This document shows positions 9,402-19,715 of a DNA stretch of 64,000 bases, piece by piece (the first letter of the stretch is position 1; every line of letters starts with the position of its first letter). The notes below the pieces were generated by a model. It ran no database searches, was not told the DNA's origin, and saw nothing but the letters and a program-made list of their open reading frames with translations. Origin of the DNA: Lactococcus allomyrinae (GTDB lineage: Bacteria; Bacillota; Bacilli; Lactobacillales; Streptococcaceae); NCBI RefSeq assembly GCF_003627095.1, contig NZ_CP032627.1:2356001-2420000 (forward strand), in the 5' to 3' direction. The translations under genes and the position numbers were made by a program.

Positions 9402-10382
9402 AGAAATACTTGGGGAAACGCTAGGAGTCGGAGAACTTGGCGTAAAAGTATTACTGTAATCAATAGAAGTATCAAGGCTATTATTTTTTAGATTGGTTGT
9501 ACCTTGAAAGCGCATTTGGCTGGTGTATTGCCAAGCGCCGAATTTGGAGTTGTTGGTTTGGGCGGTTGCCCAGCCGGAGTTGTTTGCAGGGGTGTCATAA
9601 AGGTATTGGGCTATCCACATGTTTTTCGCACCGCCTAGTGTGTTGTAGTTCATTTGGACGGTTGCGGTATTTGTGCCTACCCAAGATAGTGAGGAATAAA
9701 ATTTGGTATTGGCATAGCCTAATGATTTTAGTTCATTTGCGAATTGAGCTGCGGCCGTGGCCCAGTCCATATTGTTTGGGTTGGGACCGATGATTGTCCC
9801 GCTACTGTTTTTATAGGGTTGTTCACAATCCATAACCATTACTGTGTTGGCAGGAAGTCCAAGATTTTTGGCAGTGGTTGCAAAATATTGAGCTTCTTTT
9901 ATAGCTTGGCTATTTCCTGCACTTTGAGAATTTGCACCAGTCAAGGTTGCATAGTGATAGACAGCAATATTTAGACCAGCAGCTTTTGCCATTTGTATAT
10001 GAGATTTTGCGTAAGGATTGGTGTAAGTTGTCCCTTCGGTCAACTTAATCACTACAGTTTTCACTCCTGAGGATTTGAGACTATTAAAATCTGCTTGGGT
10101 TAGCCAACTTTGATAACTTGAAATATCTACAACATCAGGCGCAGGTATTCCAGTGGTTGAGGGTGTAAGGTTAACAGTCGTTTGTGCCATGGCTGGAGTA
10201 GCTGCAGCGAAGGAACGGAGCAAAGGGGATTCTGATGTGGAAGTGACTGAGGAGGTAGGTTCAGTCCCGCCTGCTGCATAGGTTCCCATTGCAGTATCCG
10301 CTTTTGCATATGAGACTATATTAATTATTCCGAGGAGCAAAAGAGCTGTGACGAAGGTTTTAATTTTTATTCTGCATTTCAT
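8514..10382 (-). CDS. Secreted GH25 muramidase with six ChW repeats
   Basis: The ATG at 10382 gives 622 residues starting with a signal peptide (MKCRIKIKTFVTALLLLGI, cleavage near AKA-DT). An upstream TTG would place extra residues before the signal and is rejected. The GH25 lysozyme domain (about residues 80-290) carries DISSYQ and the catalytic MDCEQ (DxE pair). Six ChW repeats follow, each with a conserved Gly-Trp (VQNYGW, VQGIGW, VQNIGW, VQNIGW, SQKIGW, VQSIGW), presumably binding cell wall or other surface ligands. These 297 residues are identical to the end of the protease at 21939. A TACAAT box lies six bases before the ATG, with no ribosome site, so the message may be leaderless. Confidence 0.88.
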   Translation of the reverse strand: MKCRIKIKTFVTALLLLGIINIVSYAKADTAMGTYAAGGTEPTSSVTSTSESPLLRSFAAATPAMAQTTVNLTPSTTGIPAPDVVDISSYQSWLTQADFNSLKSSGVKTVVIKLTEGTTYTNPYAKSHIQMAKAAGLNIAVYHYATLTGANSQSAGNSQAIKEAQYFATTAKNLGLPANTVMVMDCEQPYKNSSGTIIGPNPNNMDWATAAAQFANELKSLGYANTKFYSSLSWVGTNTATVQMNYNTLGGAKNMWIAQYLYDTPANNSGWATAQTNNSKFGAWQYTSQMRFQGTTNLKNNSLDTSIDYSNTFTPSSPTPSVSPSISYQTQVQNYGWVSPTYNGQTNGTTGLALRVEALKASLLNLPSNLSGNIQYQAYVQGIGWQSTTATDGAIAGTVGQAKRMEAFRMQLTGSIASQYDVYYRAYVQNIGWLGWTKNWQTAGTSGMAYRIEAVQVQLVAKGSAAPSNGSVTFPYLTLPTVSYSTHVQNIGWQAPVVNGALSGTTGKSLRMEALKVELQNIASGVTGGITYRSQSQKIGWQAWVSDNSISGTTGQGLRDEAIEIKLTGGLSNYFNVYYRAHVQSIGWQAWVSNGATAGTVGKGLRMEALEIKIIPKANPAP

Positions 10383-10523
10383 GGTTATATTGTAACACAA
10401 AATAATAAGAGACAAAAATTAGATAAAAGCTGATTGGAATGTCTTTAATTAATGGGCTATCATTGTAGTTTTTATATTTCTTAAGAAATGTTGTTTTGTC
10501 AGTGCTTACACATATTTAATAGG

Positions 10524-10552
10524 TTGAAAAGCTTATGAAATCGTGGTAGAAT
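10524..10552 (+). promoter_or_regulatory. guaB promoter
   Basis: TTGAAA at 10524-10529 and TAGAAT at 10547-10552 are separated by 17 bp. A GGAGG ribosome site follows before the guaB ATG. No purine riboswitch fold was recognised in the leader. Confidence 0.6.
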
Positions 10553-10563
10553 GGTAAAAATAA

Positions 10564-12090
<1,527 letters not shown>

Positions 12091-12101
12091 TAATGAAAAT
12101 G

Positions 12102-12127
12102 CCTGTCAGTACTGACAGGTTTTTTTG
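12102..12127 (+). terminator. guaB terminator made of the dispersed palindrome
   Basis: A palindrome of two CCTGTCAGT/ACTGACAGG arms (12102-12119) is followed by a run of T. This is the clearest example in the window of the CTGTCAGT repeat serving as an intrinsic terminator. Confidence 0.88.
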
Positions 12128-12206
12128 TTTACTGACAGAAAGTTATCAGTAGTTTTTGGCAAAAAATTGTCTAGAAATGCCTGCAAATTGTGGTATAATT
12201 AGGCTT

Positions 12207-13325
12207 ATGATTGAAAATGAAAATATGATGGAAGAACTGCACTGTATTGGTTGCGGAGCTGTGATTCAAACTGAAGATAAAGATGGACTGGGCTATTTGC
12301 CTGCGGGTGCGTTGAAGAAAAAGCTGGAAAATGGGGATGAATTGTATTGTCAGCGTTGTTTCCGCTTGCGTCATTACAATGAAATTGCTCCAACAAGCTT
12401 GACTGATGAGGACTTTTTGGCACTTTTGCGTGAGATTGGGCAGCATGATGCATTGATTGTCAATGTGGTGGATATTTTTGATTTTAATGGTTCGCTGATT
12501 TCATCGTTGCACCGTTTGACGGGGAATAATGATGTGTTGATGGTAGCAAATAAGCGTGATGTGTTGCCAAAATCTTTGAAAGTTGGTAAGTTGACGGCTT
12601 GGCTAAGAGAGCAGGCAGCAAATTATGGCTTGAAACCGAAGGATATTTTGGTGACTTCTGCTAAAAATCAGGACGATGTAGAGCAGCTGATGGAGGCGAT
12701 TGAGCATTACCGTCGTGGGCGCGATGTCTATGTGGTCGGTGTGACGAATGTCGGTAAATCAACGCTGATTAATGCGATTATCAAGAATGCTTCAGGCGCT
12801 GATGATGAGGTCATTACGACGAGTCGTTTTCCTGGGACGACTTTGGATAAGATTGAGATTCCGCTGGATAGAGATACGGCTTTGATTGACACGCCGGGGA
12901 TTATTCATCGTGGGCAAATGGCGCATTATTTAGCGCCTGAGGATTTGAAATATGTGTCGCCAAGAAAGGAAATCAAGCCAAAAACGTATCAGCTCAATCC
13001 AGAGCAGACCTTATTTTTCGGTGGTTTGGGACGCTTTGACTTTATTTCTGGTGAACGGCAGGGGATGACGGCTTATTTTGACAATGAGCTGAATATTCAT
13101 CGGACGAAGCTTGAGGGTGCGACGGAATTTTATGAGAAGCACAAGGGGGAGCTGCTTGCTCCTGCGCTCGTCAATGCAAAATTGGTGCGCAAAGAATTTT
13201 CAGTCAAGGAGAAATCTGATATTGTCTTTAACGGCTTAGGCTGGGTGCGCGTGCCTGAGCGTGCAGTGGTCGCAGCTTGGGTGCCTGAGGGTGTGGATAT
13301 TGTGATGCGTAAAGCGCTGATTTAG
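12207..13325 (+). CDS. yqeH: Ribosome biogenesis GTPase YqeH
   Basis: A 372-residue circularly permuted GTPase for 30S assembly. Order of motifs: zinc finger CIGC...CQRC near the N-terminus, then NKRD (G4), SAK (G5), GVTNVGKST (G1), a threonine-rich switch region, and DTPG (G3). The ATG at 12207 is chosen because an extended -10 (TGGTATAAT) ends 7 bp before it, so transcription probably begins at or beside this codon. An in-frame ATG at 12156 would place the promoter inside the gene. The rest of the yqe cluster follows, interrupted by unrelated genes. Confidence 0.93.
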   Translation: MIENENMMEELHCIGCGAVIQTEDKDGLGYLPAGALKKKLENGDELYCQRCFRLRHYNEIAPTSLTDEDFLALLREIGQHDALIVNVVDIFDFNGSLISSLHRLTGNNDVLMVANKRDVLPKSLKVGKLTAWLREQAANYGLKPKDILVTSAKNQDDVEQLMEAIEHYRRGRDVYVVGVTNVGKSTLINAIIKNASGADDEVITTSRFPGTTLDKIEIPLDRDTALIDTPGIIHRGQMAHYLAPEDLKYVSPRKEIKPKTYQLNPEQTLFFGGLGRFDFISGERQGMTAYFDNELNIHRTKLEGATEFYEKHKGELLAPALVNAKLVRKEFSVKEKSDIVFNGLGWVRVPERAVVAAWVPEGVDIVMRKALI

Positions 13326-13326
13326 G

Positions 13327-13342
13327 CTGTCAGAGCTGACAG
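13327..13342. repeat. Dispersed CTGTCAG palindrome
   Basis: CTGTCAGAGCTGACAG, a perfect palindrome lying directly downstream of yqeH and just before the RpiB-like frame. There is no T run, so it is not a clear terminator. Confidence 0.7.
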
Positions 13343-13359
13343 AAATGGTGGAGGTGCAG

Positions 13360-14049
13360 ATGAAAATTGCGGTCATTCAAGCCAGCACGCAAATCGCGCG
13401 CAATCACTTGCTTTTTGAAGAAACGAAGCGAGCGACAGAGCATTTGGGCGCTGAGGTGTTCAACTTTGGTGCAGTTGAAAATGAAGAAAATTTTTCTTAT
13501 CTCCAGATTTCGCTTTGTGTTGGACTTTTGTTGAATTCTGGGAGTGTGGATTTTGTTGTGACGGGCTGCCCAAGTGGCAATGGCTTTAACAGTCCAGTGG
13601 ACTGTTAAAGGTTGCGGATAGGAAAAGCGGAGCTTTTCTCATTCGTAGAGATTGCAGCAAATGCTTTGCCAAACGTGATTTGCGGTTATTTGCCGACACC
13701 GTCTGACGCGTTTTTGTTTGGACGGATTAATCAAGGAAATTGTGCTTCGTTGCCATTAGGCCTGAATTTTGGCTGGAGTGGTGAGGTAAACTTACGATTT
13801 ACACTTGAAAAATTGTTTGAAACACCCATGGATACGGGCTACCCCGTAGCATCTGCTGAACGGAAAAAACGGGATGCTGTGCAGTTTAAGGCAATTAAAA
13901 AATTGGCACAGACTGATATGGTTTCTGTTTTGACAGGCTTGTCAGAGACGTTTGTCAGTTCGATTTTCAGGAAACGAGAGTTGGTAGACTTTATCTTAGA
14001 AAATGGGGTAGATAGTGAGCTGACAGCATTTTTGAAAGGAAAACGATGA
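13360..14049 (+). pseudogene. RpiB/LacAB-family sugar-phosphate isomerase gene, interrupted by a small palindromic insertion
   Basis: The first 80 or so residues (MKIAVIQAS..., VVTGCPSGNG) and the later part (ALPNVICGYLPTPSDAFLFG, then GLNFGWSGEVNLRFTLEKLF) fit RpiB/LacA/LacB-type isomerases. Between GNG and AANALPNV, where the family has about three residues, there are 23 codons including a TAA stop at 13606-13608. The extra DNA consists of a 27-nt palindrome (13584-13610) and a second small hairpin (GAAAAGC/GCTTTTC, 13622-13638). So a small repeat seems to have inserted in frame and ended the protein. The GGAGG before the ATG at 13360 supports that start. A shortened N-terminal product is possible. 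Confidence 0.75.
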
Positions 14050-14621
14050 TGGCGATGTTTGCACTTTTATCCATTTTTGGCAGCAGTGCTTTTCTGATTT
14101 TGTTGACGCTTCTGCATTTCTTGAAGCCTGAGATTTCTCCGTGGTGGCGCTTGATTAGCGAGTACGCGATTGGTAGATACGGCTTACTCATGCGGCTTGC
14201 TTTTTGGGGCTTGGCATTGGGTGTGCTCAGCTTTGTTATGGCGAGAGTGGAATCTGGCGGTGGACAGTTTAGCCTTATCGCGCTTAGTGTTATTGGGCTT
14301 GTGCTGATTGCAGCAGGATATTTTGTGTCAAATCCTATAACCGTGGCTGATGATGATAAAACGCTTACAGGAAAAATTCACGATTTCTGTGGTGGAATTG
14401 TCATTGTAGGCTTTCCGCTCACGATTTGCTTTGTCAAAGGTAATGTTTTACCACTGACTATGCTGGTTTGGTTGGGCTTTCTGTATTTTATTGGCAGTGT
14501 GATTTTCTATCTGTCAAAAACAAAAACTTTTGGTCCAAAAGCTAAAGTTGGACCTGCCAACCGACTGATGATGTTGACTTATGCACTCTGGCTGATTGTC
14601 CATGCTGCGCTTTTGCTTTGA
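14046..14621 (+). CDS. DUF998 membrane protein
   Basis: 191 residues with about six hydrophobic segments. The first loop, ISEYAIGRYGLLMR, is typical of DUF998 proteins, whose function is unknown. It overlaps the end of the interrupted isomerase frame by 4 bp (ATGATGG), which suggests translational coupling in the original operon. Confidence 0.7.
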   Translation: MMAMFALLSIFGSSAFLILLTLLHFLKPEISPWWRLISEYAIGRYGLLMRLAFWGLALGVLSFVMARVESGGGQFSLIALSVIGLVLIAAGYFVSNPITVADDDKTLTGKIHDFCGGIVIVGFPLTICFVKGNVLPLTMLVWLGFLYFIGSVIFYLSKTKTFGPKAKVGPANRLMMLTYALWLIVHAALLL

Positions 14622-14673
14622 ACAGGACTGGTCAGGGCTGTCAGCGCCTGACAGTATTTTTGAAAGGAAAACA

Positions 14674-14961
14674 ATGATTACAATTTTACTTTACACAATC
14701 GGCGAAAATGTAACACGTGAGCAAATTATGTCCGTGTTTCCGCGCCACAAGGCTTGGGTAGATCAGTTCGTCGATGAGCAAAAAATTATGGGCATCGGCA
14801 CTTTTGCTGATCCGCTTAAAGATGGCGCTATGGGACTATTTCCCAACATGGAGCTGGCTGAAGAGTTTGTCGCCAGAGACCCATTTGTCAAGGAAGGGAT
14901 TGTCACAAAAGTCAAGCTGAAAGAATGGGCGGGACAGTTTTTCACATCAATCGTGCGCTGA
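14674..14961 (+). CDS. YciI-family small protein
   Basis: 95 residues from an ATG with GAAAGGA upstream. The fold pattern (ITILLYTIG..., FPRHKAWVDQFVDEQKIMG, GLFPNMELAEEFVARDPF) fits the YciI-like domain, a small ferredoxin-fold protein with a conserved His-Asp pair; here the His is in RHKAW and an acidic residue in DPF. No substrate is known. It lies between DUF998 and NUDIX genes that all read the same way. Confidence 0.7.
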   Translation: MITILLYTIGENVTREQIMSVFPRHKAWVDQFVDEQKIMGIGTFADPLKDGAMGLFPNMELAEEFVARDPFVKEGIVTKVKLKEWAGQFFTSIVR

Positions 14962-15011
14962 CAGGCTGTCAGTACGCTGACGGAAGTTTTGCCAGGATAG
15001 AAAGAGATAAA

Positions 15012-15566
15012 ATGGGCAAAGATATTGCGCTGACAAGTGGAAACGAATATTTTCGCTATCGTGCTTGTGGCATTATTATTGAAAATGACACGGTGCTGAT
15101 GGTAAGCAATGATCGCGATGATTACTTTTACAGTATCGGTGGTGCGGTGAAAATTGGTGAAACTGCTGAAGAGGCTTGTGTCAGAGAAGTTTTCGAGGAA
15201 ACGGGTGTGTATTTTGAGATTGACAGATTGATGTTCATTCATGAAAATTTCGTTACATTTTCTGAGACTGAACAACGAACGGAGAAAAATGCGCACGAAT
15301 TGGCTTTTTATTTTCTGATGAAACCACAAGAGCATGGTGATTTTAAACCCGATATAACAAATGATGGATTTCCGGAACACCTCACATGGATTTCTATCAG
15401 CACTTATAGAGGGCACAAGGCCTATCCTTTATTTTTCGCTGATGAATTACCAAAGCTGCGACTCGACTTGCGACTTCAGTCGCTTAGCGAGAGTGGACAA
15501 GCGAGCGGAAAAAGTGCGAAGCTGTCAGTGCTGACAGAAGTGAAAAGAATTGTGACTCACGAGTAA
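15012..15566 (+). CDS. NUDIX hydrolase
   Basis: 184 residues. The Nudix box GGAVKIGETAEEACVREVF continues to EETG, matching GX5EX7REUXEEXGU. It hydrolyses a nucleoside diphosphate linked to another group; the substrate is not evident. The ATG at 15012 has GAAAGAG upstream; the longer open frame from 14925 overlaps the YciI gene and is not used. Near the C-terminus the dispersed palindrome CTGTCAGTGCTGACAG (15522-15537) is read as LSVLTE within the coding frame. Confidence 0.87.
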   Translation: MGKDIALTSGNEYFRYRACGIIIENDTVLMVSNDRDDYFYSIGGAVKIGETAEEACVREVFEETGVYFEIDRLMFIHENFVTFSETEQRTEKNAHELAFYFLMKPQEHGDFKPDITNDGFPEHLTWISISTYRGHKAYPLFFADELPKLRLDLRLQSLSESGQASGKSAKLSVLTEVKRIVTHE

Positions 15567-15629
15567 AAGTGTCCAAATTTATCACGATGTATTTGAACAG
15601 ATATAAATAATGAAAGAACAACTTAGAAT

Positions 15630-16874
15630 TTGATAGAAAACGAAGAAAAACAAGAACGCATCTTACTGGCAGGAGTTGAGCTGCAAAGCAACACGGACAG
15701 TTTTGAAAGCTCGATGGCAGAGCTGTCAGATTTGACAAAAACTGCAGGCGGTTTGGTGATTGACCAATTTACGCAGAAACGTGAGAAGCCTGACGGGCGC
15801 ACGATGATTGGCTCTGGCAAGCTGGAGCAGATGCGCTGGGCGATTGAGGTTGGCGCGATTGACACGGTAATTTTCAATGAGCGACTGACACCACGACAAA
15901 ATGTCAATCTGGAGGCTGCGCTTGGTGTCAAGGTGATTGACCGAATGCAGCTGATTTTGGACATTTTTGCCATGCGCGCGCGCAGTCATGAGGGGATGCT
16001 GCAAGTTGAGCAGGCGCAGTTGAGTTATTTGCTCCCAAGACTTGTGGGGCAAGGGATTATGCTGTCGCGTCAAGGCGGCGGAATTGGCTCAAAAGGACCA
16101 GGTGAATCTAAGCTGGAGATGGATCGCAGGCACATTCGCACGCGGATTGAGGACATTGACAAACAACTTAAAAAAGTCGAACAAACGCGAGAAAATATTC
16201 GTAAAAAACGCAATCAGAGCGGAATTTTCAGGATTGGCTTGATTGGCTACACCAATGCAGGAAAATCAAGTATCATGAATGCCCTAGTCGGAGCGCAAAA
16301 AACTCAATATGAGCAAGATGAACTCTTTGCTACGCTTGATGCTACAACGAAAATGGTCAAGCTTCACGAAGATTTTACTGTCAGCTTGACTGATACTGTT
16401 GGATTTATTCAAAATTTACCGACAGAGCTGATTAAAGCGTTCAAATCAACACTGGAGGAGAGCGCCAACGTTGATTTGCTCATTCATGTGATTGATGCGA
16501 GTAATCCTCACCATGAAATTCATGAGCAGACGGTCTTGAAAATCATGAAAGAATTGAAACTGATGGGGATTCCCGTACTTAATGTTTATAACAAAATGGA
16601 TATTGCACCGAGCGATTTTCTGCCAACACTGAGTCCCGCAATTCAGCTCTCCATCAAGTCTCTAGACGGCAGCCAATGGCTGAAAACGGCGATTTTAGAA
16701 AAATTGCACGAGCTTTTCCATCATTTTGAGTTAAATTTACCTTATGAAAAAGCCTATCAACTCCCCGAACTGCGCAAGGTTGCGCTGGTGCAAGAACTTG
16801 AAGAAGGAGAGACAGGTTACCTTGTCAAAGGATTGATTTCACCCAACTTGCTTTGGAAATTAGAGCAGTATTAA
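15630..16874 (+). CDS. hflX: GTPase HflX
   Basis: 414 residues. The glycine-rich HflX domain (GSGKLEQM..., RQGGGIGSKGPGESKLE) precedes a coiled region and a GTPase domain with GYTNAGKSS (G1), DTVGF (G3) and NKMD (G4). HflX binds ribosomes and splits stalled or hibernating 70S. The start is unclear: the frame opens with TTG, while an ATG at 15610 opens a 7-codon frame that overlaps it. One extra T at 15629-15631 would fuse the two into MKEQLRILIENEEK. Given other missing bases in this window, the true start may be 15610. Confidence 0.93.
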   Translation: MIENEEKQERILLAGVELQSNTDSFESSMAELSDLTKTAGGLVIDQFTQKREKPDGRTMIGSGKLEQMRWAIEVGAIDTVIFNERLTPRQNVNLEAALGVKVIDRMQLILDIFAMRARSHEGMLQVEQAQLSYLLPRLVGQGIMLSRQGGGIGSKGPGESKLEMDRRHIRTRIEDIDKQLKKVEQTRENIRKKRNQSGIFRIGLIGYTNAGKSSIMNALVGAQKTQYEQDELFATLDATTKMVKLHEDFTVSLTDTVGFIQNLPTELIKAFKSTLEESANVDLLIHVIDASNPHHEIHEQTVLKIMKELKLMGIPVLNVYNKMDIAPSDFLPTLSPAIQLSIKSLDGSQWLKTAILEKLHELFHHFELNLPYEKAYQLPELRKVALVQELEEGETGYLVKGLISPNLLWKLEQY

Positions 16875-16898
16875 TTAAGTTAGAAAAGAAAGAAAAAA

Positions 16899-17213
16899 AT
16901 GGAATTAAACGGAAAACAGAAACGCTATCTCCGCAGTCTTGCGGTCAATATTCGCCCGATTGTACAAATCGGCAAAGCTGGGCTGACCAATGAGATTTTG
17001 ACCAGCATTCGCAACGCTTGCGACGCGCGTGAGTTGATTAAGGTCAATATTTTGCAGAACTCGGATGAAGTGGCAGCAGATGTGGCAAGCAGTATTGAAG
17101 ACATGGGACTTGATGTTGTGCAGATTATTGGGCGAAACATTGTCGTTTTCAAGGTCTCAGATCGTAAAGAAAACCGCAAAATTTCAACAGATGTAAAAAA
17201 TATTGTGAAATGA
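16899..17213 (+). CDS. yhbY: CRM-domain RNA-binding protein YhbY
   Basis: 104 residues, a single CRM domain with LRSLAVNIRPIVQIGKAGLT and the GxxG-like loop. YhbY associates with pre-50S particles. In this group of bacteria it lies between yqeH and nadD; here hflX and others have been inserted upstream. The ATG follows a GAAAGAAAG stretch. Confidence 0.93.
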   Translation: MELNGKQKRYLRSLAVNIRPIVQIGKAGLTNEILTSIRNACDARELIKVNILQNSDEVAADVASSIEDMGLDVVQIIGRNIVVFKVSDRKENRKISTDVKNIVK

Positions 17214-17363
17214 CACGCAAAAAGTGTACTGACATGGGACAACTAAGTTCGCTGTAAGTCAGCAAGCTAGCAACGCTCACTTACGAGAAGCCTACTGCGC
17301 TTCGCTATGCTGTCCATTTGGCAGCCTGTCAGCACGACATGAGCAACGTAATAAGGAAACAAA
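17214..17363. other. Hairpin-rich intergenic leader before nadD
   Basis: No gene. The stretch contains copies of the TACTGACA/CTGTCAG half-repeat and short G/C-rich blocks (GCGCTTCGCTATGC) like those before the exporter gene near 41.1 kb. The last 20 bases carry AAGGAA, the nadD ribosome site. Confidence 0.5.
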
Positions 17364-17963
17364 ATGGCAATAGAACTCCTAACACCTTTCACAAAGGTAA
17401 AATTAAAAACTGAAGAAGGTGAGAAACGGCGAGCAATCGGGCTTTTTTGGGGTAATTTTAATCCTGTGCATATTGCGCATATGGTAATTGCTGATCAGGT
17501 GCGTCAGCAACTTCATCTGGAAAAAGTCGTTTTCTTGCCTGAGCATAATACTGACGGTCACGTTGCTAGTATGCTCACTGCTGCGATTGATGGAAGAGAG
17601 GGACTTGAGGTAGATGCTTGCCGTTTGCGTGCTAAAAATGGAGACGATATTTACCGTACGGTACTCGATTTGCGTGAAGAAAATCCTGAATGTGATTTCT
17701 ACTTCATTGTTGGCGGTGATATGATTTCTGGACTTTCTGCTTGGCCGCACATTGATGAATTGATTGACATGGTGCAATTTGTTGGGGTTAGACGTCCGAG
17801 ATACCGAGCGGGAACTTCCTATCCGATTTTGTGGGTGGATGTGCCTGCGATGGATGTTTCTGGAAATTTGATTCGTGAGCAACTTCACCGTGGGATTATT
17901 CCTCATTTTTTGTTGGCACCAAAAGTGTTGAATTATATTTTGAAAGAAGGCTTGTATGTTTGA
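17364..17963 (+). CDS. nadD: Nicotinate-nucleotide adenylyltransferase
   Basis: 199 residues. It adenylates nicotinate mononucleotide in NAD synthesis. The nucleotide-binding start GLFWGNFNPVHIAH corresponds to the usual GxFxPxHxGH loop with Ala for the last Gly. FYFIVGGDMISGLSAWPHID is the family core, and the ISSTxIR end is altered to VSGNLIRE. Position and length fit NadD: it overlaps yqeK by 8 bp, as in related genomes. Confidence 0.92.
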   Translation: MAIELLTPFTKVKLKTEEGEKRRAIGLFWGNFNPVHIAHMVIADQVRQQLHLEKVVFLPEHNTDGHVASMLTAAIDGREGLEVDACRLRAKNGDDIYRTVLDLREENPECDFYFIVGGDMISGLSAWPHIDELIDMVQFVGVRRPRYRAGTSYPILWVDVPAMDVSGNLIREQLHRGIIPHFLLAPKVLNYILKEGLYV

Positions 17964-18546
17964 TTTTTATGAGGAAGTAGGGCTTTCAAGGTCTGCGCTC
18001 TTGGAACGGATTTCTGAAAATGTGAAAGCATCGCGTTTTAAGCATATTTTAGGTGTGGAGAAAGCAGCAATAAAATTGGCAGAGAAATATGGTGTAAATC
18101 CTCATAAAGCAAGTTTAGCAGCTCTTTTGCATGATTATTGTAAAGAAGAATATGACGCAACTTTTCTTGCTTTGATTGACAAATATCATCTTGATGAAGA
18201 ACTCAAAAACTGGGACAATAATATCTGGCACGGCAAAGTCGGTATTTGGAAAATGCGTGAAGACTTTGGCTTGCAGGATGATGAAATTTTGCGGGCGATT
18301 GAGATTCACACGGTGGGGAGTCAAGAGATGTCTGAGCTTGCCAAAGTGCTTTATGTGGCGGATTATATTGAAGAGGGACGTGATTTTCCAGGTGTGGTCG
18401 AGGCCAGGTGTGTGGCTTGGGATGATCTGAACAAGGCGGTAGCCTTTGAAACGATGCGACTCGTTAGCTATCTGGCAGAGCGGAGATTGACGATTTATCC
18501 TGAGACTTTTGAGGCTTACAATGCTTTTATTAGTTATTTAAGATGA
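17956..18546 (+). CDS. yqeK: HD-domain hydrolase YqeK (diadenosine tetraphosphatase type)
   Basis: 196 residues with the HD signature: HILGVEKAA, LLHDYCKE, then AIEIHTVGSQEMSELAKVLY and VADYIEEGRDFPGV. YqeK-type HD proteins are symmetrical Ap4A hydrolases. The gene begins inside the end of nadD. Confidence 0.9.
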   Translation: MFDFYEEVGLSRSALLERISENVKASRFKHILGVEKAAIKLAEKYGVNPHKASLAALLHDYCKEEYDATFLALIDKYHLDEELKNWDNNIWHGKVGIWKMREDFGLQDDEILRAIEIHTVGSQEMSELAKVLYVADYIEEGRDFPGVVEARCVAWDDLNKAVAFETMRLVSYLAERRLTIYPETFEAYNAFISYLR

Positions 18547-18592
18547 AAAATGAGTCTGTCAGTATGCTGACGAAAAATTTGGAGGTCATAAA

Positions 18593-19018
18593 ATGATTCG
18601 GAAAGCTGAAATGAAGGATGTAGTGGATATTACACGGTTGTCAGCAGTCCTTGGTTATCCTGTCAGTCAATCAGTGATTAAGCAAAATCTTTCACGGCTC
18701 TTGCTGGATGAAAGGCACGAATTTTGGGTTTATGAGCTGGATGACACTGTTATCGGTTTCATTGAGGCGGAAACTTATGAGGCGGTTTACTCTGCGGATA
18801 TTATGTTAAATGTTTTGGGGCTGGTTGTGGATACCGCTTGTCAAGGAAAATCTATCGGTGGTCAATTGCTGACAGAGTTAGAGCGACGTGCGAAGGCGCG
18901 TGGAATTTCTGTCATTCGCTTAAATTCTGGCGAGCAACGTTATGAAGCACACCGTTTTTATGAGAAACAAGGTTATCACTCAAATCATTCGCAAAAGCGC
19001 TTTTTGAAGTTTTTGTAA
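18593..19018 (+). CDS. GNAT acetyltransferase
   Basis: 141 residues. The acetyl-CoA loop is QGKSIGGQLL (Q/RxxGxG/A), followed by a beta strand and RFYEKQGYHSN at the end. GGAGG precedes the ATG. The substrate is unknown. It sits inside the yqe cluster between yqeK and rsfS. Confidence 0.88.
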   Translation: MIRKAEMKDVVDITRLSAVLGYPVSQSVIKQNLSRLLLDERHEFWVYELDDTVIGFIEAETYEAVYSADIMLNVLGLVVDTACQGKSIGGQLLTELERRAKARGISVIRLNSGEQRYEAHRFYEKQGYHSNHSQKRFLKFL

Positions 19019-19020
19019 TT

Positions 19021-19112
19021 CTGTCAGTTCAATGCGATTACCGTGAGCATTGAATCAGCGAATGGAGGGACTTATCAGCTTAGCTGAGAAGTCCGTCAGT
19101 ATACTGACAGAG
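19021..19112. repeat. Composite three-hairpin repeat, copy 1
   Basis: Three successive hairpins: TCAATGC...GCATTGA, a GACTT/AAGTC stem with an AGCTTAGCT-type inner palindrome, and the dispersed palindrome GTCAGTATACTGAC. The same order and spacing recur at 45207-45300. This copy has no T run at its end. Confidence 0.7.
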
Positions 19113-19195
19113 TGAAACTTACGAGCTGTCAGTAGATATTTATTGTGTAGATGAACGGGTTTGTTTATCTAGCAAGTTTTATGTTAAAATAAGTG

Positions 19196-19243
19196 GTCTA
19201 GGTTTTGAAAAGTAGAGATGAGCTCCGCTTTTCAAAGCCTATA
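19196..19243. repeat. Imperfect hairpin upstream of rsfS
   Basis: AGGTTTTGAAAAG and CTTTTCAAAGCCT pair across a 15-nt loop, followed by the CGAGTTCG motif found in several leaders here. The rest of the gap up to rsfS is AT-rich with no gene. Confidence 0.5.
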
Positions 19244-19337
19244 CGAGTTCGTCCCAAATTATTGATAATGAGGGGGAGTTGTGGTTATATTGTTTTATAA
19301 TTTATTTTTTTAAGTAAAATAATATTAGAAATAGAAA

Positions 19338-19715
19338 ATGAGAGAGAAATTAAATTTGGATTCAAAAAAATTACTTGAAGTTGTAGTGAAAGCTGCCGAT
19401 GACAAAAAGGCATTGGATATTATTGCATTGGATGTTGCAGAAGTGTCGGGGATTGCTGATTATTTTGTGATTATGGAAGCGATGAATGCCCGTCAATTAG
19501 ATGCAATTGCTGATAATATCGCAGACCAAGCAGAACTTGCTGGCGTACAAGCAGCAGGGCATATCGAAGGCGATGCACGCACAGGTTGGGTATTGATTGA
19601 CCTTGGAGATATTGTTGTTAGCGTTTTTGGACATGATGAACGTAGTCATTTTAATCTTGAAAAACTCTGGTCTGATGCACCATTAGTAGATGTATCTGCT
19701 TATATTTCAGAATAG
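19338..19715 (+). CDS. rsfS: Ribosome silencing factor RsfS
   Basis: 125 residues, normal size. VSGIADYFVIMEAMNARQLDAI and GWVLIDLGDIVVSVF are hallmark segments. RsfS binds L14 (uL14) and blocks subunit joining when nutrients are low. AGAAATAGAAA precedes the ATG, so the ribosome site is weak. It is followed by a 270-bp gap and the methyltransferase gene. Confidence 0.95.
   Translation: MREKLNLDSKKLLEVVVKAADDKKALDIIALDVAEVSGIADYFVIMEAMNARQLDAIADNIADQAELAGVQAAGHIEGDARTGWVLIDLGDIVVSVFGHDERSHFNLEKLWSDAPLVDVSAYISE

Noticed and set aside
13360-13608. The split RpiB-like gene as another homopolymer error.
   Set aside because: The break is an in-frame stretch of palindromic DNA with a stop codon, not a base missing from a run.
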